NCBI GenBank assembly: GCA_947069175.1
Contig: CAMTDV010000023.1
Span: 91,510,240-91,574,239 of the forward strand
Direction of reading: 5' to 3'
DNA length: 64,000 nt
Source: Scalesia atractyloides
Lineage: Eukaryota > Streptophyta > Magnoliopsida > Asterales > Asteraceae
The notes under the pieces were generated by a model, which had not been told where the DNA came from, ran no database searches, and worked only from the letters and a program-made list of their open reading frames with translations. Below are positions 37,079 through 46,884 of this stretch, piece by piece. Made by a program: the position numbers and the translations under genes. The stretch's first letter is position 1; the number at the start of each line of letters is the position of its first letter.

Positions 37079-37803
37079 TGAAAAAGGGATTGGGTGCCAT
37101 GTGGGGTACCTTAATGAATCAATCTTGGGGTTAACTTGTTCTAGAGATTATTTGTTCGAGATAATTTGGAATACGGGTTGGGTTGTAACTATTTTATTAA
37201 AGTAGTAAATACTTAAATTTAATATTATTAAACGTGTATTTTATTGTATTTTTTATAGTTTATATATTAAACTAGATTTTGACGGTTGTTGGTTGGACAT
37301 TATAAAATAATTGATTAGAACTTTTAAGCGAGAATTTTGCTAGAATCGAGGTGCGTAAACATATTGTATTTGAAAAGGTTTATCTAAGGCCAGATACAAG
37401 GGTAACCCCAAATAATCATTCATGACATTTGGATGTAGTGGTTAACACCATATAACCCCACTACATACTTTAAAAAACACATTTTCTAACTCAGCTTCAC
37501 CCACATTCATCCACCAACATCACCGAAGGCCCCATAAAATCCAACACGGCTAAATGACGCTCGACTACGCATGGACTAATAAATTAAAAGGATAAGATTT
37601 AGAAATAGGTTAAAGATAAAAATTAGCCAAAATAAAATTAAGAATATTTTATTGGTTATTTATTGGTAGAATGAGAAGAATTAAAGGTGAATTGGGTTAA
37701 TCCACCATTTTTTTCATTTTTCTTTTTCTTAAAGAGATTGCTACATTGTACGCTATGCTATTTCTAGAAATTAACTAGTTATAAGTATTAACAAACTAAT
37801 AAT
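37079..37803. other. Intergenic DNA upstream of the glucanase gene
   Basis: Contains the promoter side of the leftward glucanase gene; no clear TATA box could be singled out. No other gene. Confidence 0.4.
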
Positions 37804-39036
37804 TACTTTTAGAGTTAAATGTTTGGTTGGTCCTTGTGTTTACGAAAATTGCAGATTTGGTCCCAATTGTTCATTAATTGCACACTTGGTCCTAGTGGTT
37901 GCAATTTTTGCACTCGGGTGGTCCTTATGACTAACCCATGTTAACTTTCTCAGTTAAGTCTATGTAAAATTACCACACTAATAAACACCTTCTTCTTCTT
38001 CACCCTGATCTCTCTCTTTCACTTTCCTTTTCTCTCTCTAAAACCACAAGACCACCGTCTCCCACCTCCACCACCGCCTCCACCATCGCCGCCTCCACCA
38101 CCGCCTCCACAGGGACCCACCAATCATTTAACTCGGCGGATTAAGGTCTTGCAAATAGACAATAGGGGGCGTGGGCTGTGGTAAAGTGAAAATTAGCAAT
38201 GACTTCGGCCTCACTCGTTTCAGTAGTTGGAGTGGTGCTGCCAATCATCATCAACCTTGCAGACGTTTAATGCTCTCTTCTAGAGCTTCTTCGTCTTCTT
38301 CACCCCCATCCCCTGCTCCTCCTCCGCCTACAGACGATGACGATGAGAAGGAGGAGGTTGAAGGCAAGGTCTCTGTGATGAAGAGGCTGGTGGACGCCAA
38401 CCCCGTTGGATTAGGGAGACGGTCCAGGCAGATATTCGATGAGGCCTGGCGCAAGTTCTCAGAATTGGGTCAGATCTCTAGGACCACCCACACCAACGAC
38501 TAGAGTAGCCTTCTTATTCAGGAGGGCGGCCCCATGTGCGAGTTTGCAATCCCTGGGGCTCAGAAAACCACTGTTCTCGTCATCGGCGCTACCAGCCGTG
38601 TTGGTCGTATTGTTGTCCGCAAGCTCATGCTCAGGGGTTATTCGGTCAAAGTAAACATAATCCATCCCATTTTCTTTTCTGGCCATTCTATTATGTCTTT
38701 ATAATCAATTGGAGGCGGTGGTGGAGGCGGTGGTGGTGGAGGCGATGGTGGAGGTGGGAGACGATGGTCTTGTGGTTTTAGAGAGAGAAAAGGAAAGTGA
38801 GAGAGATAGATCAGGGTGAAGAAGAAGGTGTTTATTTATTTTTGTTTTTTAATAGTAAGGGTAGTGTGGTAATTTTACATAGACTTAACTGAAGTTAACA
38901 TGGGTTAGTCATAAGGACCACCCGAATGCAAAAATTACAACCATTGGGACCAAGTGTTTAATTAATGAACCATTGAGACCAAATCTGCAATTTTCACAAA
39001 CCACAGAGACCAACCAAGCATTTAACTCTTAGTTTT
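37804..39036. mobile_element. Pack-MULE-like element with long terminal inverted repeats
   Basis: Element 37811-39029 has inverted repeats of about 300 bp: AGAGTTAAATGTTTGGTTGG at the left mirrors CCAACCAAGCATTTAACTCT at the right. The pairing continues through TTGCAGATTTGG, the GTTAACTT..AGTTAA block, a CTCTCTCTAAAACCACAAGA segment and a (CCNCCA)n stretch. Flanks TACTTTT and TAGTTTT agree at six of seven; MULEs usually make 9-bp duplications, so the exact boundary is uncertain. Between the repeats lies a captured host-gene fragment with no transposase. Confidence 0.85.
38171..38670 (+). pseudogene. HCF173: Captured exon fragment of HCF173 (NAD(P)-binding photosystem II assembly factor)
   Basis: The plus-strand frame reads Ser/Pro-rich linker, an acidic DDDDEKEEVEG run, then RLVDANPVGLGRRSRQIFDE, AWRKFSELGQISRTT, an in-frame TAG at 38501-38503, and continues in the same frame SLLIQEGGPMCEFAIPGAQK, TTVLVIGATSRVGRIVVRKL, MLRGYSVK. 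The last part is the Rossmann GATxxxGR dinucleotide-binding start of plant HCF173, the chloroplast factor needed for psbA translation. After YSVK the sequence GTAAAC looks like the parental exon's splice donor followed by intron DNA, so a genomic copy rather than cDNA was captured. The rest of the protein (over 300 residues) is missing. Identification is from remembered family motifs. Confidence 0.8.
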
Positions 39037-39246
39037 ATTATGATAATGTAGAAAGGGACGACCCGACCGTTTTGTGGACCTTAGGTGGATTCTATAATGA
39101 GGCCCTTATAAGAAAAGAAATATATTATTTTCCTTATGATCATAGTAATAACTTATTAATATACTAGATTGGCGGGTTAATAATCAAATACCTTTGATGA
39201 CCCTTATTATACATTAGCTATTTATTAAAAAAAACATTAACTATTA
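39037..39246. other. Short AT-rich spacer
   Basis: No feature except a TA microsatellite at its right end (39252-39268 area). Confidence 0.4.
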
Positions 39247-39882
39247 ATTACCATATATATATATATATGAGAATTCAAATGAGAAGAAATCACAAATTAA
39301 TAATAAAAAAATAGGATACAAAGGTAATTTGAATAAATCATTTAATAACTCTATCATTTATTTTTAATATTTAGATTAATTAATGAACCCTAATCATTTA
39401 ACGAGTTTATCTTATTAAATAGTTGTGTACCTTACATAACAAAAACAATCGCACATGATCCTACATATTCAATATTTCCTACACCATAAAAATAATGTTT
39501 TGGTGTAGGGTACAGAATGTGTAGGACCCCAACAATTTTAAATAATTTTGCGACTCATAATAAAAATGTGTAGGATACAACACTTTTAAATAATTTTGTC
39601 TCCTAATAAAATTGATGTAGGACACAACACATTAATGGTGATGAAGGAGGAAACTATGATGACATTAATAAGATTTGAGTAACTCTTATTATATAAATTA
39701 GTATTCTATATCAAATTGTCTGTTATACCCTTACTAATTAAAGCATTAATTAAAAGTGGACAAAAATCATATCTTATCACAACCATTGATAAAAAAATAT
39801 AGGGTCTAGATTAATTTATTTTTCTTCTTATAGGAATATTTTTCTCAAATGAACATCCTCATATATATATATATATATATAT
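39247..39882. mobile_element. AT-rich MITE, copy 1, in a (TA)n target
   Basis: Begins TATATGAGAATTCAAATGAG and ends with the complement of TATATGAGGATGTTCATTTG, flanked by TA runs on both sides (about 39250 and 39862-39882). The interior has repeated GTGTAGGA(C/T)(A/C)C and TTTTAAATAATTTTG units. No coding. Confidence 0.65.
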
Positions 39883-39954
39883 AGTTAGAGTTCAAATGAG
39901 AAGAAAAATTTTGTAAAGTAAATTTTAAACCAATAGAAATTCTCCATTTACTTC
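39883..39954. mobile_element. Second MITE copy, left part, split by the Tat insertion
   Basis: GAGTTCAAATGAGAAGAAAA repeats the start of copy 1. The sequence is interrupted at 39954/63299 by the Tat element; the GTGTAGGATAAATTTTG-rich right part continues at 63299-63608. Confidence 0.65.
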
Positions 39955-40104
39955 TGAAGGGGTATGGTCCCAAAAACCTTGCGCCAATCAAGGAAACCAT
40001 ACCCATTAATAACTTCTAAGGAAACTGCGCGCAGACTTCTTTGCCAAAATAAGATTTATTAGAACTTTACGCCAAATATCCAAGAGAGGAAAGCGTCATT
40101 TAAC

Positions 40105-40440
40105 TACCTTGCGCGGGCTCGCGCAAGGTTCAAAGTTAACCTTGAACACTCTCTTTGGATAAATGCTTCATTTAACTACCTTGCGCGGGCTCGCACAAGG
40201 TTCAAAGTTAATCTTGAACATTCATTGTCTGATAATGCTTCATTTAACTCATCCTTGTGCGAGCCCGCGCAAGGTTCAAAGTTAACCTTGAACATTCTTG
40301 TTTTATAATGCTTCATTTAACTACCTTGCGAGGGCTCGCGCAAGGTTCAAAGTTAGCCTTGAACATTCTTGTTTGATAATGCTTCATTTAACTACCTTGC
40401 GTGGGCTCGCGCAAGGTTCAAAGTTAACCTTGAACATTCT
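40105..40440. repeat. Palindromic 70-bp tandem repeat in 5' LTR, five units
   Basis: Each unit has arms CCTTGCGCG and CGCGCAAGG around GGCT, then TTCAAAGTTAACCTTGAA, itself an inverted repeat (TTCAAAGTTAA/TTAACCTTGAA), then CATTCTTGTTTGATAATGC and TTCATTTAACTA. A half unit follows near 40465. Confidence 0.92.
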
Positions 40441-40655
40441 TGTTTATAATGCTCCATGCACAAACCTTGCGCAGATATTTATATCAAAGCAAGCATCCAC
40501 CAAACGTTGCGCTAAGCAGCAAGGAGAAGAAGGAAGATCAGTTCACTAACTTGCGCTTCTCGCGCAAGGAAACAGTAAATCCTGAGAAACTTTCCCTTAG
40601 CAAAATCCTTGACTTGGTGCAGAAGCAAAGGGAATCTTTTTTGTTATAACAGAAT

Positions 40656-40845
40656 GTACACGTGGCGAATAATAGACGTGTAACAGCTTGGAACCTTCTA
40701 GAAGCCATTAACACCCAATCATGCAAGCATCTTTTCGGTTATAACCAATTGCCACATGGCAGCATCTGGACGGCTGAGGAAGATCACGGTGATGGCATGC
40801 TCACATTTATAAGATGTAGTGATCTCATGTTGACACGTGGCGCCT
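40656..40845 (+). promoter_or_regulatory. Two ACACGTGGC (G-box/ABRE-type) motifs in the 5' LTR
   Basis: TACACGTGGCG near 40657 and GACACGTGGCG near 40834 match the plant G-box/ABA-response core ACACGTGGC, 120-310 bp upstream of the TATA box. The same two occur in the 3' LTR near 62702 and 62877. Function in the LTR is inferred. Confidence 0.6.
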
Positions 40846-40964
40846 CCCTAACCGCTGATGAGCTCACGATCTGTGTGCACTAACAGATTGCCAACAAACG
40901 TTAACGGAATAACAAAAGATTCCGTTAAAGTTAACAACCTCTCTTTTTGGCGCCAAACACCGGC

Positions 40965-40973
40965 TATAAATAA
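40965..40973 (+). promoter_or_regulatory. TATA box of the Tat 5' LTR
   Basis: TATAAATAA preceded by GGC and followed about 30-70 bp later by a CTCTCAACTACTCTCTCACTT leader-like stretch (split here by spacing). The same box is at 63010 in the 3' LTR. Confidence 0.7.
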
Positions 40974-41253
40974 GTAACTTGAAGTTCAAGGAAAGGTATT
41001 CACTCTCAACTACTCTCTCACTTACAATACTTACTTCCGACTACCTGTACTTATTCTCACACCGGAGGGTGGTCACGGAGAGAACCCCCCTTCTCCCCGT
41101 GGCGAGCTAACGGTGTTCTGTTTTGCAGGATCAGCCGGAATATTGTTCTATTCATCATCCATCGTGAAATCAACAGAGGGTTAACCCTTTTATGCAGAGC
41201 CCATTCCATAGATCTACTTTGACTCCGGTCTAGTCGATCTAGGGTTTCTTCAT

Positions 41254-41270
41254 TGGCGCCCACCGATTTC
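41254..41270 (+). other. Primer-binding site of the Tat element
   Basis: TGGCGCCCACCG lies one base after the LTR end, the usual Tat-lineage primer site. Confidence 0.85.
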
Positions 41271-41314
41271 GGTTCTCTCACCTTTCGTTTCGTTTCACTT
41301 AGATCTGCAGCGTC

Positions 41315-42564
41315 ATGGCTGACGTATCATCTTTTCAAGGTCCTCGATCAGGGATTCGACACGTTGTTGTCGGACCGCAGGTCGACGGACAAATAGTTGA
41401 GCATTCTTCCGGCGAAGCTAATGCTCAGTATGATCCTAATCATGCGAGTATTCCTGTAACGCCGGCGGCTCCTCAGGTTGATGTTACGTCGATTTTACCA
41501 CTGGAGAGACTCCATTATCGTGGTTAATCAAATCTCAAGCAACTCTAAACGCTATGTATGCTCAGTTATGTGCCCAAACCGGAACTCCAGCTTTTCAAGC
41601 TCCGGTTAAGGCTCCTCAGGTCCGTGCTTCGCCGGCACCTCGAGTTTTGAGTTATAATACTCAAAGTCATGCTCGTTCCCCTTCGCGCATGCCTGAAGAT
41701 GGAACAAAATGTATTCTAAAACCAGGAATGATCCTGTTCATTCTGGTAATAGAAGGCAAGAAGACAACGTTCAGCGTCGCACATCTGTCCACTCTCGTTT
41801 GGGCCCGCGGTCTTCGCAGAAACGGGACACCCAACACGATGAGCTCGATAGAACCTATGAAGGGGATAGTGCAAGTATTTTTAATCGAATATCTGCAGAT
41901 CATGCTAGTTACGAGCCAAAAGTACGCGCAGTATACAATCCAGAAGCTGAGCATGATTACAATTTGGTGCATCGCCCGACCGAAGCAGCTGAACAATCAA
42001 AGTTTACCAGAGAGATAGCACTGGCTCCGTTGGAGCGAGCGAAATTACCATCCAACATTGGAAAGTTTAACAGTTTGACCGATCTCGATGATCACATGCG
42101 CCTCTTTACCGGTGCAGGGTTACTTGGGTGCTGGACACTGCCAATGTGGTGTCACTTATTTGTACAAACCCTTACTGGCGCTGCGCGTCTTTTGTTTGAT
42201 AATTTGCCGGTAGGTAAACTTTCCTCTTGGAATGACTTAAAAGAAAATTTTCTTACACACTTTATGCCGCGACTCCTCTGATGTAATGAACATCTGGCGG
42301 AGGGACGATGAAAGCCTTGAAGATTTTATAACGCGTTACAATAAAGAGGCGTTGGAGATTGGAGATGTCCATGAAGACCTTATACGCGCGCAGTTCAAGT
42401 ATGCGGTAAGGTGCGACGAAATGATTAAAGTGTTGTCCGGTACAACTGGCCTTCCAAAAAATTGGGATAAACTCATGGCGGCAGCCAAGGTCTACGCCCA
42501 GACTAAGCTAAACTTAAGTTCTAACCGGCCACCTGCCTCAGAATCGTCCGCAAGACTTGAGTAG
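41315..42564 (+). pseudogene. Tat gag, frameshifted
   Basis: Starts MADVSSFQGPRSG at 41315; the first frame stops at 41527, and further coding continues in two other frames. The core at 41709-42281 contains LPSNIGKFNSLTDLDDHMRL, LTGAARLLFDNLPVGKLSSW and NDLKENFLTHFM, the retrotransposon gag (PF03732-type) block with the WF..L..SI-like region. 42286-42564 continues WRRDDESLEDFITRYNKEAL and ends in the linker. At least three frame disruptions. Confidence 0.88.
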
Positions 42565-43001
42565 AGGTAGTCGCAAGTATAAGAGAATTGAAAAGAGTCA
42601 AGTCAGATTTTGTATTCTCCTTATTCACCAATTGATGCGCGAGCAACAATCAACAAGATAACAACTCAAAAAGCAATTAAACAAGAGAATAGGGAACGTC
42701 AGTGGACTCCCTTAACGAAATCTCCGGCTGAGGTTCTTAGTACTGAGAATTATCAGTTTAAACAGCCGCAACCAATGAAAAACAAAAAGGGCAAGACCCA
42801 AATTTGTTTGTGACTATCATAGAGACACAGTCCACACAACAGATAACTGCATCAGTCTGCGCACGAAGATTGAAAAAGCATTAAAAAGTGGGAAGCTTAC
42901 ACATCTAGTCCAGAATGTGCGCAAAGAGATTAAGCAATTACGTGCGAGAACGAAGGGCCTAGCAACAAGAAAATGAAACAGCACGTTTTCCATGATTCAA
43001 G

Positions 43002-43762
43002 GTGGATCATCGCGCAAGCGTAGCCTTCAACATTTTCAAAACAACACTTGGCGCGAACAACAAGTCATTTTCCTGTCGTTCCAGGAGGTCCTCAAGAAGA
43101 CCGGCCATAGTTATCACCGGTATCTTTGGGCACTACCAAACATACTATATGTTTATAGATCCGGGTAGTTCCATGGACATCATGTATGAGCAGTGTTTCA
43201 AGCAACTAGATCCTGAGGATAAGGCACGCTTGGAACCAGTTGATTTTCCATTAACTGGGTTCTCAATGTGGCTGTCTTTCCTCTAGGACAAATCGTCTTT
43301 CCTGTTACTTTATCTGATGGGAGGTGTTCTCGCACGAGTAATGTCAACTTCATGGTGATGCCGGCAAATTCCCGTCACGATGTACTATTGGGACGCCGCG
43401 CGCAACGTGATTTTAGTATGATTACCTCTGCTCCGCATGCTGCTTGTGGTTTTCCGACACCAAATGGCGTAGCTATACTTTATGCACGGAAAGAAATCAT
43501 GTCAATTGAGGAACCAATTATGAAGGCTGGCAAGACATTGCCAAGCAATGAACCAGAAAAGTGGGTACTCAACAATAAGTATCCTGAGCAGACAATTTTA
43601 TTAGGACCTGCAGTCAGTATTGAAATTCGCGCAAAGCTTAAATTACTATTGTTTCGCAACAAAGACATTTTCGCCTGGACACCTGCCGACATGGTTGGTG
43701 TCCCGCGCGACGGTGCGGAACATTGCTTTAATGTATTTCCATCAGCAAAGCCAGTTGTGTAA
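43002..43762 (+). pseudogene. Tat aspartic protease region
   Basis: Contains VITGIFGHYQTYYMFIDPGS.., DIMYEQCFKQL, the active-site loop D-x-G being written DPG here, then FPLGQIVFPVTL, and NFMVMPANSRHDVLLGR, the second conserved strand (LLGR). The frame breaks at about 43270 between the halves. DPG instead of DTG/DSG at the catalytic loop may be inactivating or a lineage variant. Confidence 0.8.
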
Positions 43763-43779
43763 AAAAGCGCAGCCTCGGG

Positions 43780-44280
43780 TCAGAAAAGACATAGGCAATG
43801 AACGAACAAGTCACCGAGTTATTAAATGATGGTATCCTGCGCGAAGTCAAATACAGACCTGGGTGGCAAACCCAGTCATGGTAAAGAAACATAATGCGGA
43901 TGGGGGATGTGCGTAGATTTTAAAGATCTAAACAAGGTGTGTCCAAAAGATTGTTATTCTCTTCCTGAGATTGACAAAAAGGTTGACTCATTAGCTTCCT
44001 TTCGTTGGAAATGTTTTCTAGATTGTTATAAAGGTTATCATCAAGTCTTGATGAAGAAAGAAGACGAAGATAAAACCGCTTTTCGCACGGAGATGGGCAT
44101 TTTTTGTTATACCAAGATGCCTTTTGGTCTCCGCAATGCGGGAGCTACTTATCAAAGATTAATGGATACAGTGTTTGGAGATGGCTGATGATTTGGTCAT
44201 TATGAGTAATTCAGAAGACACTATGCTAGACAACATCCAAAGAACTTGATTCTCTGCAGAGGTAAATCTAAAGTTAAATC
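43780..44280 (+). pseudogene. Tat reverse transcriptase, internally deleted
   Basis: MCVDFKDLNKVCPKDCYSLP, then FLDCYKGYHQVLMKKEDEDK, FCYTKMPFGLRNAGATYQRL and MDTVF are the standard RT blocks. The catalytic motif appears as MADDLVIMSN at 44180-44215 instead of YVDDLVI, directly abutting VFGDG, so about ten residues before the DD motif are deleted with a frame change. Confidence 0.88.
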
Positions 44281-44287
44281 CTAGTAA

Positions 44288-44996
44288 ATGCTCTTTCGGC
44301 ATGGAGGAGGGCAAATTTTGGGTTTCATCGTCACCAAAGACGGTTTCAAAGTTAATCCCGAAAAGGTCGATGCAATACAAAAAATGTCTTCTCCTACTAC
44401 CATCAAAGAGATGCAACATTTGGCTGGAAGGTTAGCTGCGCTAAACCGCTTCCTAGCCAATCATGCTGCAAAATCTTATCAATTTATTCGAACCTTGCGC
44501 AACTGTACGAAAAGCAAAGAGTTCGCATGGACTCCTGAAGCTGATCACGCTTTCCAGCAGATGAAAGATTGTTTAGTTCAACTTCCCACACTTACTGCTC
44601 CTCGAGAAAAAGAACCCATGGTCTTATATCTTGCTGCATCTGAGGTAGCAATAGGTGCTGTCTTGTTGGTAGAGCGCGAAGGGTCCAGTCTCCAATTTAT
44701 TATATCAGCAAGATGTTGAACGATCCAGAGACAAGGTATTCAATCATGGAGAAATTAGTTTTAGCATTGGTCCATGCTTCGTGCAGGCTGCAAAGATACT
44801 TTTCAGGACATGTTATTACAGTTTTAACAAACTTTCACATTGGCCAAGTCCTGGCCAAACCAGATGTTTCCGGACGACTTGCGAAATGGGCAATAGAATT
44901 GGGAGGTTATAACATCTGTTATAAACCTAGACCAGCTATCAAAGGCCAAGTTTTGGCAGATTTCATCGCTGAAATTCCCGCCGATAAACTTGAATA
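44288..44996 (+). pseudogene. Tat RT thumb/connection and first RNase H
   Basis: LGFIVTKDGFKVNPEKVDAI, EMQHLAGRLAALNRFLANHA and FAWTPEADHAFQQMKDCL lead into the RT-type RNase H: PMVLYLAASEVAIGAVLL, then after a frameshift near 44715, YSIMEKLVLALVHASCRLQR, YFSGHVITVLTN and GYNICYKPRPAIKGQVLADF. One frameshift separates the two halves. Confidence 0.88.
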
Positions 44997-45029
44997 ATGC
45001 CAAGCAATCCAAAACCCAGTCCCAGTCAT

Positions 45030-45262
45030 CGATAACAGAGCCTGGACATTGTTTACAGATGGCGCATCAAACAGTGATGAGGCTGGAGCAGATCTTCGAT
45101 TAATGAGTCAAGAGGGAGAAGAATTCACATATGCAATTCGGTTGGATTTTAAAAGCACCAACAACGAGGCCGAATGAAGCTTTCCTAGCAGGCTTACGCC
45201 TCGCTATCAAAATGGGCGCAACAAATTTAGAAGCCCATGTTGATTCATTATTAGTTGCTGAG
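45030..45262 (+). pseudogene. Tat second (archaeal-type) RNase H, interrupted
   Basis: WTLFTDGASNSDEAGADL, EGEEFTYAIRLDF, STNNEAE and, after a one-base frame change near 45170, AFLAGLRLAIKMGATNLEAH, VDSLLVAE: the D..E..D series of the archaeal-like RNase H typical of Tat elements. The nested element begins at 45263, two bases after the Glu codon that follows LLVA. Confidence 0.88.
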
Positions 45263-45434
45263 TGTAACATCCGTCAAAAACGGATTTACCAAACCCGCTC
45301 CGTTTATCAACCGAACAGTCAGTCAAAATTTTCGTTGCGAATTAAATGCCCAAAATATTTTTAAACGATCCGTAATCAATTATTGTACGGGAATATATAT
45401 TTAGTTTTTGAAAAACTGTCAAAAATCGCAAAAT

Positions 45435-45530
45435 AAAAATGAATTGCCTCTGCCGGGTTTCGAACCCGGGTCTGTACCGAGTCAGTTCAACAACTTATCT
45501 CTCAACACACAAACCACTGCGCCGCGGACT
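45435..45530 (-). other. tRNA-like block, antisense in LTR copy 1
   Basis: On the minus strand CCGGG TTCGAAA CCCGG is a perfect 5-bp T-stem with a 7-nt loop, preceded by GGCGCAGTGG (A-box/D-loop-like). GG-to-T-loop distance is 50 nt, as expected only for a tRNA with a long variable arm (Leu/Ser class). A T5 run follows the T-arm (45439-45435). Acceptor pairing is poor. Confidence 0.72.
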
Positions 45531-46231
45531 TTGTTTGTGATATAATAGAATCATTTAATTGATAAAGTGTCGTTACGAATTCAAAACCGGCGCCCAATCA
45601 GTTCAGTCGTCGGAATCCCGGCAAACTCGCGAGTCTTAACTACGATTTACGTTATAACGTAAACCATTAACCAGACATCGGTTATAACCGATGTTTGAAG
45701 TCCGCGACACTTTTCAAAACCGCCGGAAATTTTAAATAAAGGAATACAATCGGAATTCAGACCAGATTCTTCAACGATTTGCACTATAAGTTCACCCACA
45801 ACCCACGACAAACACTTTCGCTCAAAATCACAGCTTTTCTCGGCGTAATTCCACTCGCCGGAAATTTCCCTGCTCATCGCCGGAAAACCGACTTTCTTAT
45901 TTCTGAACCTCACTGAGCCCCTGAAGCTTATCCCGGAGATACCCATACTCTTTCCAAGCTTTCCGGAGACTCGCTGCTGCAAGACACCTGACGCCGGAGT
46001 TGATTGCTGTCGCCGGAGTTCTGCCGGAAAACAGAGGGTCCAGTCGGTATACCTTTTTCGCTCAATTCCTTTTTCTTTTCTCATTTATCTCACCTTAATG
46101 CACTGTAAAACATTATTAAACCGATAAAAACTTTGAACCAGTCGATTTCCGAATTCTGGTTCAACCTTGACGAAGAAGACGATGCACTTCCGTATCTTAT
46201 AAGTTTAATTAAAATTAGGATATTAATCGGG

Positions 46232-46884
46232 TTAGACACACAGTCCAGCGGTGGACTGTGTGCAAATAAAACGCTAACGTCTCAAGTTCGAATCCCGGTT
46301 CACACACGCTGCCTTAATAAAAATCAAATTTTTGTTTAACTGAACCGGAGTCGATACAGTTATATGTTAAGTATATTAATAACCGGAATAATAACCAAGT
46401 TAGACACACAGTCCAGCGGTGGACTGTGTGTTTGTTAATATCGCTGGTCACGAGTTCGAGTCCGGTCTTCAGCACCGACTCGGACAATTATCTATTCTTT
46501 TTAAATAAGGCAGAAAAAGGAAATAACTAAATTGTCTTTAAGTATAATAAAAATCAAGTTATATAACATGTTGAACACACAGTCCAGCGGTGGACTGTGT
46601 GTTAGATTAAACCACAGGTCCCGGGTTCGAGACCTGTGGAGTGCAAGTCCGGTTCGCTCAAAACTATTTTTAAAATAAAATGATTTTCAGTTTAACTAAT
46701 TAGTATATATATATAATTAAAATCAGATATATAACGGGTTAGACACGTAGCTCAGTTGGTAGAGCTGCGTGCACGCGTACGAGAGGTCTCGGGTTCGAGC
46801 CTCACTCAGCGCACAATAATCTGCCATCGAACCGGTCAACGGTCAACGGGTCAGTCAACGGTCAGAAAAAAATAAAATATTTTT
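46232..46884 (+). other. Array of four tRNA-like modules in LTR copy 1
   Basis: Modules at 46234-46312, 46401-46482, 46573-46650 and 46741-46813. The D-loop GG ends at 46251, 46419, 46590 and 46759, and the T-loop TTCGA starts at 46287, 46455, 46626 and 46794: distances 36, 36, 36 and 35 nt (35 in standard tRNA). Centre-to-centre spacing is 168-171 bp. Modules 1-3 share the hairpin CACACAGTCCA-GCGG-TGGACTGTGTG. Module 4 has a textbook D-arm, GTAGCTCAGTTGGTAGAGC, and fits tRNA numbering to base 73, though its acceptor and anticodon stems do not pair. T5 runs follow at 46329, 46498, 46677 and 46880, like Pol III terminators. Confidence 0.8.

Larger units (their letters stand above)
39955..41252 (+). 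repeat. Tat element 5' LTR, 1298 bp
   Basis: Starts TGAAGGGGTATGGTCCC and ends GGGTTTCTTCA, TG..CA termini. It contains five palindromic repeat units (40100-40440), a TATA box at 40965 and a transcribed leader ACTCTCAACTACTCTCTCAC. The 3' LTR at 61947-63298 matches it closely apart from repeat-unit number and scattered substitutions. Confidence 0.95.

Noticed and set aside
45647..46084. 145-residue minus-strand open frame inside LTR copy 1
   Set aside because: It lies wholly in an LTR, has no recognisable domain and is interrupted by a stop in the otherwise near-identical LTR copy 2 (CCACTAGCC), so it is accidental.
46741..46813. A genuine tRNA gene
   Set aside because: D-arm, T-loop and numbering fit, but acceptor bases 1-7 do not pair with 66-72 and the anticodon stem does not pair. 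Called tRNA-like only.
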